DNA of 11,136 nucleotides from Planctomycetales bacterium (GCA_020050375.1 JAGVKR010000641.1:1-11136); one strand, 5' to 3'. Positions 1 to 7,433 are shown, counted from the stretch's first letter. Made by a program: numbers and translations. The notes: generated by a model not told the origin, from the letters alone.

Positions 1-1203
1 GCGACTGACGTGATCGCGCAGGTGGTCAAGCTCTTCGTCGGCGTTGCGGAGCGACTTGGCGTAGGTGAGCTTGGCCGGTCGCCCCTCGACTTTCGAGAGG
101 AACGTCAATGTGAATGTCGTTCCCGAGTAGACTCCTTTCACATACTGCCTGACGGCGCTGTAAGTGAATGAATCGACGTCGCGATAGGGCAGGCGCTTCT
201 CCCAGCGCAGCCAGCGCCGCGAGACCCCGTGCTCGTGGCATCGCAGCCGCACGCATTGCGTCAATGGAATGAGCCATAAGAGGCCGAGCACGACGCCGAT
301 CGCCCCGCCGATCAACGCCGGTTCAAGTTGTCCGCGGACAATGGCCACTGTCGCACTCACAATGAACAGCCCGCCGGCGACAATCGGCAATAGCCACGTC
401 GTGATCACCAGCGTTCGTCCCGGATTGCGCTCGAACAGAATTCGTCCCAATTGATCTCCCGCGGGGGGAGGGGCGGTGTCGGGCGACGGCGCCAGTCGGT
501 CGCGGAGCAGTCGATGCAGAACGGCAACGTTGGCCGAACGGATCGGGATGCGCACCGCCGGCTCGTCCTGTCCGCGCTTCCAGACGCAAAGATGGTTGTC
601 GAACACGTCCGCTGCCGAGAGCTCGTCAATCCTTACGGCGCTGGCCACGCGCTGGCCCGAGACGATCAACTCATTTCCGTGCAGCGCCCAGCCTTCGCCT
701 TCGAACGGCTGTTTCGCTGCGAGCGCTGCCTCGGCGCGATCGTAGAGATGCCCGAGGATCCGTTCAATCAGCCATTCCAGCGGATCGGTTGCAGCGAGCG
801 GAATCCGGTTGACCATCTTGAAACGTTCGGGAGCCGCTTCTCCCTCAACCCACACGTCGAAAACGCGGGTCGTCGATTTCAGCTCGCCGCTCGAATAGTT
901 CGAAGCGGCATGCAAGCTCGCGCAGATCACCTGCTCGTCGGTGAATTCACGTTCGCCGTGGCGGTTGCGGGCGATGAATCCGTCGGGAGTGATCTGCACG
1001 GAGAGCTTGCGATTGAAAATCGCCACCGCGGCCAGGCACGTAGCGGCGGCTGCGACTGCGCCGGCGATCAATACCGGCAGCCCGCCTTCGGCATGGGTCG
1101 CCAGCAGCATCGCCCCCCCGGCCACGAGGCACACCGCCAGAGCCACCAGCGTCAGGAACCACCACTCCCGATAATTGCCGCCGACGTCGATCGCGCGTTC
1201 CAT
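1..1203 (-). CDS. Membrane protein of unknown function with duplicated TM-hairpin plus soluble domain units, partial at left edge
   Basis: The frame is open for 401 codons from ATG at 1203-1201 to base 1, so the C-terminus lies outside the window. I do not recognise a named family. Two hydrophobic helices lie near residues 15-35 and 42-62, and a second pair near 264-288 and 296-316. Each pair is followed by a similar soluble stretch rich in beta-type segments: about 64-160 (starting LSVQITPDGFIARN) and about 318-401 (starting VRLRCHEHGVSRRW). A linker at about 240-248 is rich in Pro and Ala. The repeated hairpin-plus-beta layout resembles bacterial membrane proteins carrying PH-like domains, but that is inference from pattern only. 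The start follows trmB by 41 bp on the same strand, so co-transcription is plausible. No clear Shine-Dalgarno sequence is visible. The long frame, its amphipathic patterning and the absence of stops make it a real gene; its function is unknown. Confidence 0.82.
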   Translation of the reverse strand, partial: MERAIDVGGNYREWWFLTLVALAVCLVAGGAMLLATHAEGGLPVLIAGAVAAAATCLAAVAIFNRKLSVQITPDGFIARNRHGEREFTDEQVICASLHAASNYSSGELKSTTRVFDVWVEGEAAPERFKMVNRIPLAATDPLEWLIERILGHLYDRAEAALAAKQPFEGEGWALHGNELIVSGQRVASAVRIDELSAADVFDNHLCVWKRGQDEPAVRIPIRSANVAVLHRLLRDRLAPSPDTAPPPAGDQLGRILFERNPGRTLVITTWLLPIVAGGLFIVSATVAIVRGQLEPALIGGAIGVVLGLLWLIPLTQCVRLRCHEHGVSRRWLRWEKRLPYRDVDSFTYSAVRQYVKGVYSGTTFTLTFLSKVEGRPAKLTYAKSLRNADEELDHLRDHVSR

Positions 1204-1244
1204 GACCTGATTTTGGCAGTGGATCGGAGAACGATCAAGTCGGG

Positions 1245-1901
1245 TCATTGCGGCTGCGATTGCCGTTCCCACAGGGCGCGGAAGATCGGCAGCCCGGCCT
1301 TGCGCTTCTTGCGCTCGAAGCTCGTGCGGTAATCCATGTCGTGCTCAGGCTGTTTCTCGTTAGACGGTGGGCGCTCAAGGAACGCCGGATGCGCGGCGAC
1401 GAGCTCCAGGATCACTGCGAAATACTCCTCGACGTCGGTCCACGCATGGAGCAACCCGCCCGGCTGCAATATGCGGGCGGCCTGGGCGACGAGCTCGGCG
1501 TTCCAGATTCGCCGCTTATGGTGCCGGCGCTTCCACCACGGATCGGGAAAGTAAACGTGCAACGCGGACAGCGACGCATCGGGGATGTATTTCGGCAGCG
1601 CGATTCGCGCATCGGCCCCCAGAATCCGGACGTTGGGGAAGGCGCGCTTCTGCAGGCGGCGCGCGGCGCGGCGCCCCTCTTTGAAGTCGTATTCGATTCC
1701 GAGAAAGTTTGTCTGCGGATTCGCCGTGCCGGCCGTCACCAGAAACAGGCCCCGGCCGCTCCCGATTTCCAGCTCGACCGGTTGTGCGTTGCCGAAATAG
1801 GCCTTCCAGTCCAACGGCGGCGGCGGAAGATCCTCCAGCGTCACGAACCACGGACGCAGATCGGGAATCGGGGGGGCGGACATGGAGAGGGTCGATTTCA
1901 T
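1245..1901 (-). CDS. trmB: tRNA (guanine-N7-)-methyltransferase TrmB
   Basis: TrmB transfers a methyl group from S-adenosylmethionine to N7 of guanosine 46 in the tRNA variable loop, in the cytoplasm. The 218-residue product has the Rossmann SAM-binding motif EIGSGRG at 45-51, an acidic motif GIEYD at 68-72, GADAR at 95-99, the family signature YFPDPWWKRRHHKRR at 117-131 with the conserved Asp of FPDP, TDVEEY near 155, and the C-terminal TSFERKKRKAG (193-203) matching the family TxxExK substrate-binding motif. Length is normal for bacterial TrmB. The first ATG is used here, but the ATG six codons later (MSAPP) is equally possible, since neither has a clear Shine-Dalgarno sequence. It ends in TGA, 41 bp before the membrane-protein gene. 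The upstream gap holds a 107-bp inverted-repeat element. Confidence 0.95.
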   Translation of the reverse strand: MKSTLSMSAPPIPDLRPWFVTLEDLPPPPLDWKAYFGNAQPVELEIGSGRGLFLVTAGTANPQTNFLGIEYDFKEGRRAARRLQKRAFPNVRILGADARIALPKYIPDASLSALHVYFPDPWWKRRHHKRRIWNAELVAQAARILQPGGLLHAWTDVEEYFAVILELVAAHPAFLERPPSNEKQPEHDMDYRTSFERKKRKAGLPIFRALWERQSQPQ

Positions 1902-1967
1902 GGGCGGACGAAGGATCGCAGGCGGAAGGCGCTGAGCTAGTCTACTGCTTTGTCATCGATGATATGA

Positions 1968-2074
1968 TGGGTGCCACGGCCAGCGACCAACGGGAGTCGG
2001 CCGTGCGACTCGCGAGGTAGCGCCCCGAGACGTTCACACGGCCGAGTCGCTTTGCTCCCTGGCCGTGGCACCCA
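1968..2074. repeat. 107-bp inverted-repeat (MITE- or REP-like) element
   Basis: The outer arms are a perfect 16-bp inverted repeat: TGGGTGCCACGGCCAG at 1968-1983 and its reverse complement at 2059-2074. The similarity continues inward without gaps to about 41 nt per arm (1968-2008 against 2034-2074), including a second block with core TCGGCCGTG. The unit lies between the ends of the FabZ-like gene and the start of trmB. It encodes nothing I can recognise and shows no obvious target-site duplication. I infer a non-autonomous palindromic repeat; its arms could also fold in RNA between the two genes. Confidence 0.75.
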
Positions 2075-2115
2075 ATCCCTCGTAACAAGTTTGACTGGGC
2101 ACTCGTTTGCGGCGG

Positions 2116-2619
2116 CTACACATCCATCCCCTGGTCGCGGGTGATCGGGACGCCGATCATGCTGCCCGTGAAGACCATCCGTTCATCGACGACTCCCTGG
2201 AATTCGAACGTGGCCCGACGGTGAGGGCGAAGATTCGTCAGTCGAGCCAGCAGGATCAACCGCGAATTGGGGAAGATCGGCCCGCGAAAACGAATCTCGT
2301 CCATCCCGCCGAATCCCACAAAGTCTCCCCCCAGCAGGTTGTACTTCTGCGCGTAGAAAGCCGCGAGCTGGGCCGCCGCCTCGCACATGATGACCCCCGG
2401 CATCAACGGAAACCCCGGCATGTGCCCCGTCACCCAGAATTCACTCTCGGTGATGTCCTTGTAACCGACGAGGCCGTGGTTTTGAGTGTCGACGTACACG
2501 ATCGCCGTGAGCTGCTCCATCTGATTTCGCTGAGGATTGACCCGGCGGATGGCTTCGATGTCGAACACCGGACGGCTGAAGTCGATTGCGGACAGGTCGT
2601 AAATGGCAGGTGGCGGCAT
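2116..2619 (-). CDS. FabZ/FabA-like 3-hydroxyacyl-ACP dehydratase (hotdog fold)
   Basis: The predicted product belongs to the hotdog-fold dehydratases that remove water from 3-hydroxyacyl-ACP in type II fatty acid synthesis; the exact substrate is not visible. From the start at 2619 it is 167 residues, close to the usual length for FabZ. The active-site region reads GHMPGFPLMPGV, with catalytic His at 66, followed by CEAAAQ with catalytic Glu at 80. The strand VGYKDITESEFWVTGH precedes it, as in FabZ, and FRGPIFPNSRL follows. The frame is open upstream to 2730, but those 37 residues do not look like the family and the conserved part begins at MPPPAIYDLS, so I chose the internal ATG at 2619-2617. 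No Shine-Dalgarno sequence decides this. The stop is TAG. It could be a lineage-specific FabZ paralogue rather than the main FabZ, so no gene symbol is assigned. Confidence 0.88.
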   Translation of the reverse strand: MPPPAIYDLSAIDFSRPVFDIEAIRRVNPQRNQMEQLTAIVYVDTQNHGLVGYKDITESEFWVTGHMPGFPLMPGVIMCEAAAQLAAFYAQKYNLLGGDFVGFGGMDEIRFRGPIFPNSRLILLARLTNLRPHRRATFEFQGVVDERMVFTGSMIGVPITRDQGMDV

Positions 2620-2731
2620 GGCGGAGAGTTGGAAGGTCGTTATGGCAAAAGGTAAGTCGATAAGACAACGGGCCGACGACGAGCCGATCGTCTCGATCCG
2701 ACGCGGCATTCGGCGGCCGTACTGACACAAT

Positions 2732-3580
2732 TCATTTCGCAGTTTTCGCCCCGACCGAGCTGCGAATCTTCTCGGCCGTGATTCCGGCCCGGTAATCCAC
2801 GACCCGCTTTCCCATGGCGATCGTCTTCTCCGCCGGGGCGAGCGGCACTCCGTTGATTGTGAATTTTCCGGCAGCGATCCGCTGCTTCATTCGCACTGTG
2901 GAAGGATCGACGACCATCATTTGCGACGTGATGCCGTAGTCGTCGTGCAGACCTTCCTGCGTCTGCTGGATCCCCTGTGACACGAGGAACTTTTCAACGC
3001 CGGCATAATCATAGTATTCGGGAATGAAATGCACACGGGTCTTGCCGCCGGCCCATTTTGCGCTGAGCGCTTCCTGGACGGCTTTCATTCCGTCCTGGTT
3101 TCCGCCGCTGTCGCCGATCAGCACGATGTCGGTGAACCCGCCGGTTTTCAGGCTGGCGCAGATATCAGTCAGCAGTTTGCGGTAGGTGTCTTCCGTCAGG
3201 CTGATGCTCCCCGGGTACTTCATGTGCGAGCTGGGGGGATCGATCTCCCCTTCCGGCACGAAGGCGATGATCGGGGCCACGAGTGCGTTGCCCAGTTTGC
3301 GGGCGACGGCTTCGGTTGTCGCTCGCAGAATGTAGTTGTGCTTGCCGAGCGCCAGGTAGGGGCCGTTCTGCTCGATTCCGCCGGTCGCGACGAGAATCGT
3401 CGTCTTGCCCGATTTCTGGGCGTCGCGGACCTCCATCCACGTGAGCTCTTCGATGAAGACCGAATCGACCGCGTCGATCGGACGCGGCCCGCTCGGATCG
3501 GGATTGACCGGGTCCGGAATAGCGGCCGCGAACAGGATTCCCGTAAGTGACAGGCCAAGCAAACTGATGGAGCGCAGCAT
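2732..3580 (-). CDS. Exported creatininase-family protein with altered metal-site residues
   Basis: The 282-residue product starts with a signal-peptide-like segment (residues 1 to about 20, hydrophobic core LLGLSLTGILFAAA), so it probably acts outside the cytoplasm. The rest matches the creatininase (creatinine amidohydrolase) fold: EELTWMEV near 44-51, GGIEQNGPYLALGKHN at 67-82, SHMKYPGSISL at 118-128 and LIGDSGGNQ at 154-162. Classical members have EQHGPHLPLxTD and NGHGGN-type motifs that bind two metals. Here Glu70 is kept, but the following His is Asn72, the Asp position is His81, and the His of the second motif is Ser158. A different metal site, a different reaction, or loss of catalysis are all possible. 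The ATG at 3580 has a good GAAGG seven bases upstream. The gene follows the CocE-like gene by 79 bp and precedes the FabZ-like gene by 112 bp. Substrate unknown. Confidence 0.87.
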   Translation of the reverse strand: MLRSISLLGLSLTGILFAAAIPDPVNPDPSGPRPIDAVDSVFIEELTWMEVRDAQKSGKTTILVATGGIEQNGPYLALGKHNYILRATTEAVARKLGNALVAPIIAFVPEGEIDPPSSHMKYPGSISLTEDTYRKLLTDICASLKTGGFTDIVLIGDSGGNQDGMKAVQEALSAKWAGGKTRVHFIPEYYDYAGVEKFLVSQGIQQTQEGLHDDYGITSQMMVVDPSTVRMKQRIAAGKFTINGVPLAPAEKTIAMGKRVVDYRAGITAEKIRSSVGAKTAK

Positions 3581-3587
3581 GGGGCAA

Positions 3588-3592
3588 CCTTC
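3588..3592 (-). promoter_or_regulatory. Shine-Dalgarno for the creatininase-family gene
   Basis: GAAGG on the minus strand lies seven bases before the ATG at 3580 and supports that start. Confidence 0.6.
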
Positions 3593-3601
3593 GGGAAATG
3601 G

Positions 3602-3633
3602 TTTCAGAGTTTAAGGGTTGAAGAGTTCAAGAG
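3602..3633. repeat. Degenerate tandem octamer repeat, four units
   Basis: Four consecutive 8-mers on the plus strand, TTTCAGAG, TTTAAGGG, TTGAAGAG and TTCAAGAG, fit a consensus close to TTNAAGAG. They fill the short gap between the CocE-like gene and the creatininase-family gene. The next bases, up to the CocE stop, also show GAGA at roughly eight-base intervals on the minus strand. No function is apparent; it may be a low-complexity repeat spread by slippage. Confidence 0.5.
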
Positions 3634-3659
3634 TGGTTTTCTCTCCGTCTCCCGGTCTC

Positions 3660-5339
3660 TCATTCTCCGCGCAACGGCGCAATGACGCGCGACGCATACT
3701 TTCGATTGAGATGGACCGTGTTCTGAGCCACAACGGTCTTTTCGGGAAACTCGAGCGTCAGCGGTTCGCCGGTGTTCGGATTCGGTTCGTAGAACATGGC
3801 GCCGGTGCTGGCGACGGTGACGCGGATCCGGTGCCCGCGATTGAAAATCTGACTGAGCCAACCGACGTCGAAAGCGACTTTCGCCACCTGCCCCGGCTCC
3901 AAAAAGACTTCTTTGTCGTATCCGTCGCGGTATCGGGCCCGGCGAACGTAATCCATGATCAGGATCGAGCGGCCATCCGGATAGACGTCGCTGACGCGCA
4001 CGATGAAGTCGGTGTCGCGGGCGGTCGACGTCACATACAGCTCGGTCTGCACCTGGCCTGTCCATTCGACAGGTTCGGTTAGAACCTCAGTCGTGAACGT
4101 GCGGACCTGAGACTGCTTCTCGAATCCCTGGGCATCCTTCGCGCCCGAGAATGGCCCCGCCGGAATGGTGTTGGGAAGCAGCGGATCGGCAACGATCGTC
4201 ACAGCGCCGTCGCTGCTTGTGGGCGCTGTCCTTCCCAGGCTTCCGTCGGTTTGGAAATAGTAGGCCGTTGGCTTGGCCGGCACCGGCCAGTCGCCCGCCG
4301 TGCGCCATTCGTTTCCGGGAGCGCCGTCTTCACCGAGAGCCCCCATGACGTAGTGCCTCACCGCCGACTCGCGGTCGATTCCGTTGTCCTCACCTTTGAG
4401 ATAATGATCGAACCAGCGGAGCATGTGCTTCTCGGAATCGAATTTGGCATTCTCGGGATACGTGAGCTCGCCGACTTTGCTCGAATTCTTGCCGAGGTGT
4501 CCTCCGTGCAGCCAGGGACCGACCAGAAGCTGCTGCCGGCCGCGGGAGTTGGGGCCTCCCCGATGTTGCCGGCCGACGAAACTGTCGATCGACCCCACAC
4601 ACATGAAGTCGTACCAACTGCCGATCGTAAAGCAGGGCACGTTCATCTTGTCGATGAACCGCGTGCAGTCCTCGTCGGCCCAATAGTCGTCGTATTTCGG
4701 GTGCGCGAACCATTCGGCCAGCAACCGGCGGTTGTCCTTCGGATCGCGACAGACGGCGTCCATCCCTTTGAATCGCTCGGGACGCGTCGTTCCGCCAATC
4801 CGGTAACCTTCCTGATACAGGCTGAGCCCGGTATCGATCATGTACTGACACACCAGGTGTGGCGGCTGAGTCACCGCCAGAAAATTCTGGGCGAAGCCGG
4901 CCTGCGAACTGCCGTAGGTCCCGATCTTCCCGGTCGACCATGGTTGCGACGCCAGCCACTCGACCGTGTCGTAGCCGTCCTTCAGCTCACCCCAGCCCAG
5001 CGCCCGATAGCCGACCCAGGTCCCTTCCGACTGGTATGCCCCGCGGAAGTTCTCGCCGCAAACGACGAATCCTCCCAGCGCGAGTCGCGCATAGGCTTGC
5101 CGACTCGAAATGCCGCGCAGGTCGGCGTAGCGCTGCTCGTAGAGGACCGGCTAGGGTCCGGCTCCCGGCGGAAAATAGAGGTAGGCTGAAAGCCGCTTCC
5201 CATCCCGCATCGGGATCATCACGTGCTCTTCCCGCACTCCGCCGAGATCAACCGGATCTTCTGCGGCTGCGACGTGGGAAGGCCCATTGCTCAGTGAGAA
5301 TTCGCAGAGAATCAGAACCAACAGCACGCGCGGCCACAT
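3660..5339 (-). pseudogene. Exported CocE/NonD (X-Pro dipeptidyl-peptidase S15) family hydrolase, interrupted by in-frame TAG
   Basis: Read from ATG at 5339 this is a 559-codon frame with one internal stop, TAG at 5153-5151 (codon 63). The start is preceded by AGGAG eight bases upstream and gives a signal peptide (WPRVLLVLILCEFSLS). Before the stop lies the typical S15 opening MIPMRDGKRLSAYLYFPPGAGP; right after it, in the same frame, PVLYEQRYADLRG continues the family sequence. Downstream are the nucleophile elbow GTYGSSQAG (Ser145), GSWYD (Asp244) and GPWLHGG (His278), so the catalytic triad is complete, then a C-terminal beta-sandwich (about 335-555) as in PepX_C. Members are alpha/beta hydrolases that cleave esters or acyl-dipeptides; the substrate here is unknown. 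One base change (for example TGG or CAG to TAG) explains the stop. A GTG at 4874 could start a shorter product of 404 residues, but this would lack the nucleophile Ser. Recent nonsense mutation, a strain variant or a sequence error are all possible. Confidence 0.82.
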
Positions 5340-5347
5340 GCGACGGT

Positions 5348-5352
5348 CTCCT
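5348..5352 (-). promoter_or_regulatory. Shine-Dalgarno for the CocE-like gene
   Basis: AGGAG on the minus strand lies eight bases before the ATG at 5339. It selects this start over the in-frame ATG at 5399, which would put 20 polar residues before the signal peptide. Confidence 0.7.
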
Positions 5353-5453
5353 GCACGCCATTGTGCCGCCCGATTGTGATTCACCCGGTGCGCGGACACA
5401 AGCCTGTCGGTGCGTCCGGGGAGGCACGTCGGCGGAGAATTGCCGCAATGCGT

Positions 5454-6158
5454 TCATTTCCGCCAATCGAAGTGCCACTCGAAATCGAACGCGCCGTCGC
5501 CGTCGTGATCTTCACGAAGGAGAGCCGTCTGTCGGTCGCGATCGACGGTCAATTCTCGAGTGCCCACCCCATTCACCCCCGTCTGATGCCAAGGTCCCGG
5601 CGTCGAGCCGAGAACGTGCCACAAGTCGGGGGGCAATCGTGGATCACGATCGACCAGTGCAGCCGGACGCGGTCGCTGTTCGGCGCGTTCGACCCCCCAG
5701 CAGGCGATCGACCCGGCAGCGAGGGTGAGGATGAGCGGCATCCACAGGCCCCCGGGCAGGTCTTTGCGCTCGGAGTCGACATCGCAGGCAGGGTCGTCGT
5801 CGGTGCTGGCGACGAGGGTCCGCAACGCCTGGGCTCCCTGAGACGCGCTGGCCTCAGCCGCCAGCAGCAGATAGTCGATCGACCAGGCGGCATGAACGGC
5901 ATCGAAGTGCTCGCGAGCCATCACCTCGGTTTCGATACCGGTCGTCCGATACAATTCGTCGGCGAAGAATCCCGCTTCGGCGCCGTTCTGAAACCGGGCG
6001 ATCGCGACCCGACTTTCGTCGGTCCCGATCGATACGGCATTGGCTGACGATTCGTCGCCCCCGAGTGTCGGCGACAAAAACTCGGCCTGAGAGCGGCATT
6101 GGGGACAATCGGAGGCAGCGTAGCTGAGTCGGGAGCCGCAGTTCGGGCAGCAAGGCAT
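5454..6158 (-). CDS. Zinc-ribbon, single-pass membrane protein with a DUF2007-like domain and a C-terminal EF-hand-like loop
   Basis: The 234-residue product has no name I can assign. It begins with a CxxC-x10-CxxC zinc ribbon (Cys4, Cys7, Cys18, Cys21). Residues from about 50 to 115 (VAIARFQNGAEAGFFADELY...) resemble the DUF2007 'putative signal transducing' domain, which often shows this pattern of a short helix selecting between proteins. A hydrophobic helix follows (LWMPLILTLAAGSIACWGV, about 138-156). The last 75 residues would then lie on the opposite membrane side, and end with an Asp-rich loop, DHDGDGAFDFEW at 217-228, with Asp at EF-hand positions 1, 3, 5 and 9 but Trp instead of Glu at 12. 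AAGGG lies upstream of the ATG at a workable distance. The gene faces away from the DUF6677-like gene and lies 114 bp upstream of the CocE-like gene. Sensing or scaffolding is a guess. Confidence 0.78.
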   Translation of the reverse strand: MPCCPNCGSRLSYAASDCPQCRSQAEFLSPTLGGDESSANAVSIGTDESRVAIARFQNGAEAGFFADELYRTTGIETEVMAREHFDAVHAAWSIDYLLLAAEASASQGAQALRTLVASTDDDPACDVDSERKDLPGGLWMPLILTLAAGSIACWGVERAEQRPRPAALVDRDPRLPPDLWHVLGSTPGPWHQTGVNGVGTRELTVDRDRQTALLREDHDGDGAFDFEWHFDWRK

Positions 6159-6507
6159 GGGAACCCTTTTGCATCACGAGCGATCGGGCCAATCCGGGTG
6201 AAATTGGCATCCTGCCCTCGTCAGCGCGGCGGTTCCTCCGCGTCGCCAATCATACGCAATCGCCGTCGAGCCCGCCACGAAATTCCGGGGATGCGAGCTC
6301 CCGGTCTGCGGCGTTTGCAATGGCCTGGGCACACGAATCCGCTCTGTATTTTGCCGGTCAGAGTCGTGAATCTCATTTCTGTCGGGCCGGCAGAAATGCG
6401 GCTTTCCCAATGATCTGAAAGACTCTAGAATGCGTTGAATTGGCTGGATGGGGTGTCGAATGCGTCACCGCTTCAGCCTTCGTTTGATTCTCAATTGAAA
6501 TCTTGCC
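6159..6507. other. Divergent intergenic region, no gene seen
   Basis: These 349 bases separate the minus-strand zinc-ribbon gene from the plus-strand DUF6677-like gene, so promoters for both directions should lie here. Small open frames exist on both strands (for example 6410-6174 on the minus strand), but their translations are rich in Arg, Pro and His and have no domain-like pattern. I see no convincing -35/-10 pair. The one clear structure is the palindrome at 6374-6398. Confidence 0.6.
6374..6398. repeat. 25-bp near-perfect palindrome in the divergent intergenic region
   Basis: The arms CATTTCTGTCGG (6374-6385) and CCGGCAGAAATG (6387-6398) surround a single central G and pair at 11 of 12 positions, the exception being a T/G wobble. 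It lies 110 bp before the ATG at 6508. It could be a dimeric regulator operator, an RNA hairpin in the leader of the DUF6677-like gene, or a dispersed REP-like repeat. The sequence alone does not decide. Confidence 0.55.
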
Positions 6508-7374
6508 ATGCCGCAAACCCGTGTTCCGCTGAAGGATCCGATGTTCTCCGCCCTGTTGGCCTTTCTGGTCCCGGGGCTGGGACACTTCTACCAGCGGCGG
6601 ATGTTCAAGGCGGTGCTCTACGCGGTGTGCATCCTCGGAACCTTTTTCACGGGCATGCGCATCGGCCACGGGCAGGTCGTCTATTTCAACTGGCAAAGCA
6701 CCGAAAATCGCACGTACGCCTACCTGTGTCAGTTCTGGGTCGGTCTGCCGGCGCTGCCGGCTCTGGCGCAGGCCGAGCTCCGTTCGTCACGGGCATTTGA
6801 CGTCAACTACATGCCGAAACCGATGACATCGCAGTTCGCAGGCAAGCTCACGGCCGAGACGAGCGACTTCGACGGTCCAATCGCCGGTTCGATCACATTG
6901 CGCCCGCACGAGCTGAACATGCCTCACCTCTGGACTGGCAAGCTTTCCGGCGAACTGCAGACGGCGAAAGGCCCGGTGAAGATTGAAGGCGACGTGACGC
7001 CCGGCTCAGGATCGCTCGATCCCGAAGTCGCTCCTTCGGAGAAACGCCGCTTGTCCGGCACTTTCGAAGGCCGGACCAGCGAGCAACCGGACGTGGTGAT
7101 CCGCGGCGGACTGGAAGGACACATCCCCCGGCCGATCTGGAATTCCTACGAGGCCCCGCTTCGCGATTTGCGCGTCAACGACTTTGCCGGCGATCAGACT
7201 GATCTCGATCGTGCCCATTTTCTATTGGGGTCGCGCTTTGAACTGGGGGTCGTCTTCACCATGATTGCCGGGCTGCTCAACATTCTCGCCATTTACGACG
7301 CCCTGGAAGGTCCAGCGTACGACGGCGAAGAAGAGGAAGGCGCGGCAGCGGAGCCAACTCCAGCGCCGGCCTGA
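6508..7374 (+). CDS. DUF6677-like planctomycete membrane protein
   Basis: The 288-residue product opens with a TM2-like membrane segment: residues 12-30 carry PGLGHFYQRR, the Gly-rich turn typical of TM2/DUF6677 proteins, followed by a second helix at about 33-51 (FKAVLYAVCILGTFFTGM). A third hydrophobic stretch is at about 71-89 and a fourth at about 245-265. Between them lies a soluble domain (about 100-240) with alternating beta-type segments, starting PMTSQFAGKLTAETSDFDGP. The tail (272-288) is acidic then Ala/Pro-rich. I assign DUF6677 from memory of planctomycete proteins; the function of that family is unknown. The ATG at 6508 has no Shine-Dalgarno sequence, whereas the in-frame ATG at 6541 is preceded by AAGGA. 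I keep 6508 because relatives, as I recall them, have a few residues like VPLKDP before the first helix. The 71-residue membrane gene starts 71 bp after its stop. Confidence 0.83.
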   Translation: MPQTRVPLKDPMFSALLAFLVPGLGHFYQRRMFKAVLYAVCILGTFFTGMRIGHGQVVYFNWQSTENRTYAYLCQFWVGLPALPALAQAELRSSRAFDVNYMPKPMTSQFAGKLTAETSDFDGPIAGSITLRPHELNMPHLWTGKLSGELQTAKGPVKIEGDVTPGSGSLDPEVAPSEKRRLSGTFEGRTSEQPDVVIRGGLEGHIPRPIWNSYEAPLRDLRVNDFAGDQTDLDRAHFLLGSRFELGVVFTMIAGLLNILAIYDALEGPAYDGEEEEGAAAEPTPAPA

Positions 7375-7433
7375 CGCCTGTCCAGCTGCTTCGTTACTGG
7401 TTCCTGGCCAGTACATCAATTCGCTGATCGTTT

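Noticed and set aside
451..1332. 293-codon open frame on the plus strand
   Set aside because: It is antisense to the leftmost membrane-protein gene and the 3' end of trmB. The translation is rich in Arg, Gly and His without domain pattern; long antisense frames are expected in GC-rich DNA.
2620..2730. Longer FabZ-like protein starting at 2730
   Set aside because: The extra 37 residues are unlike the family, and the conserved region begins at the ATG at 2619.
5151..5153. Genetic code change with TAG read as an amino acid
   Set aside because: The FabZ-like gene ends with TAG where the family ends, and no other gene here has an internal TAG of the sense type; a point mutation or error is simpler.
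4251..5189. 312-codon open frame on the plus strand
   Set aside because: It is antisense to the CocE-like gene, whose catalytic motifs are clear in the other direction.
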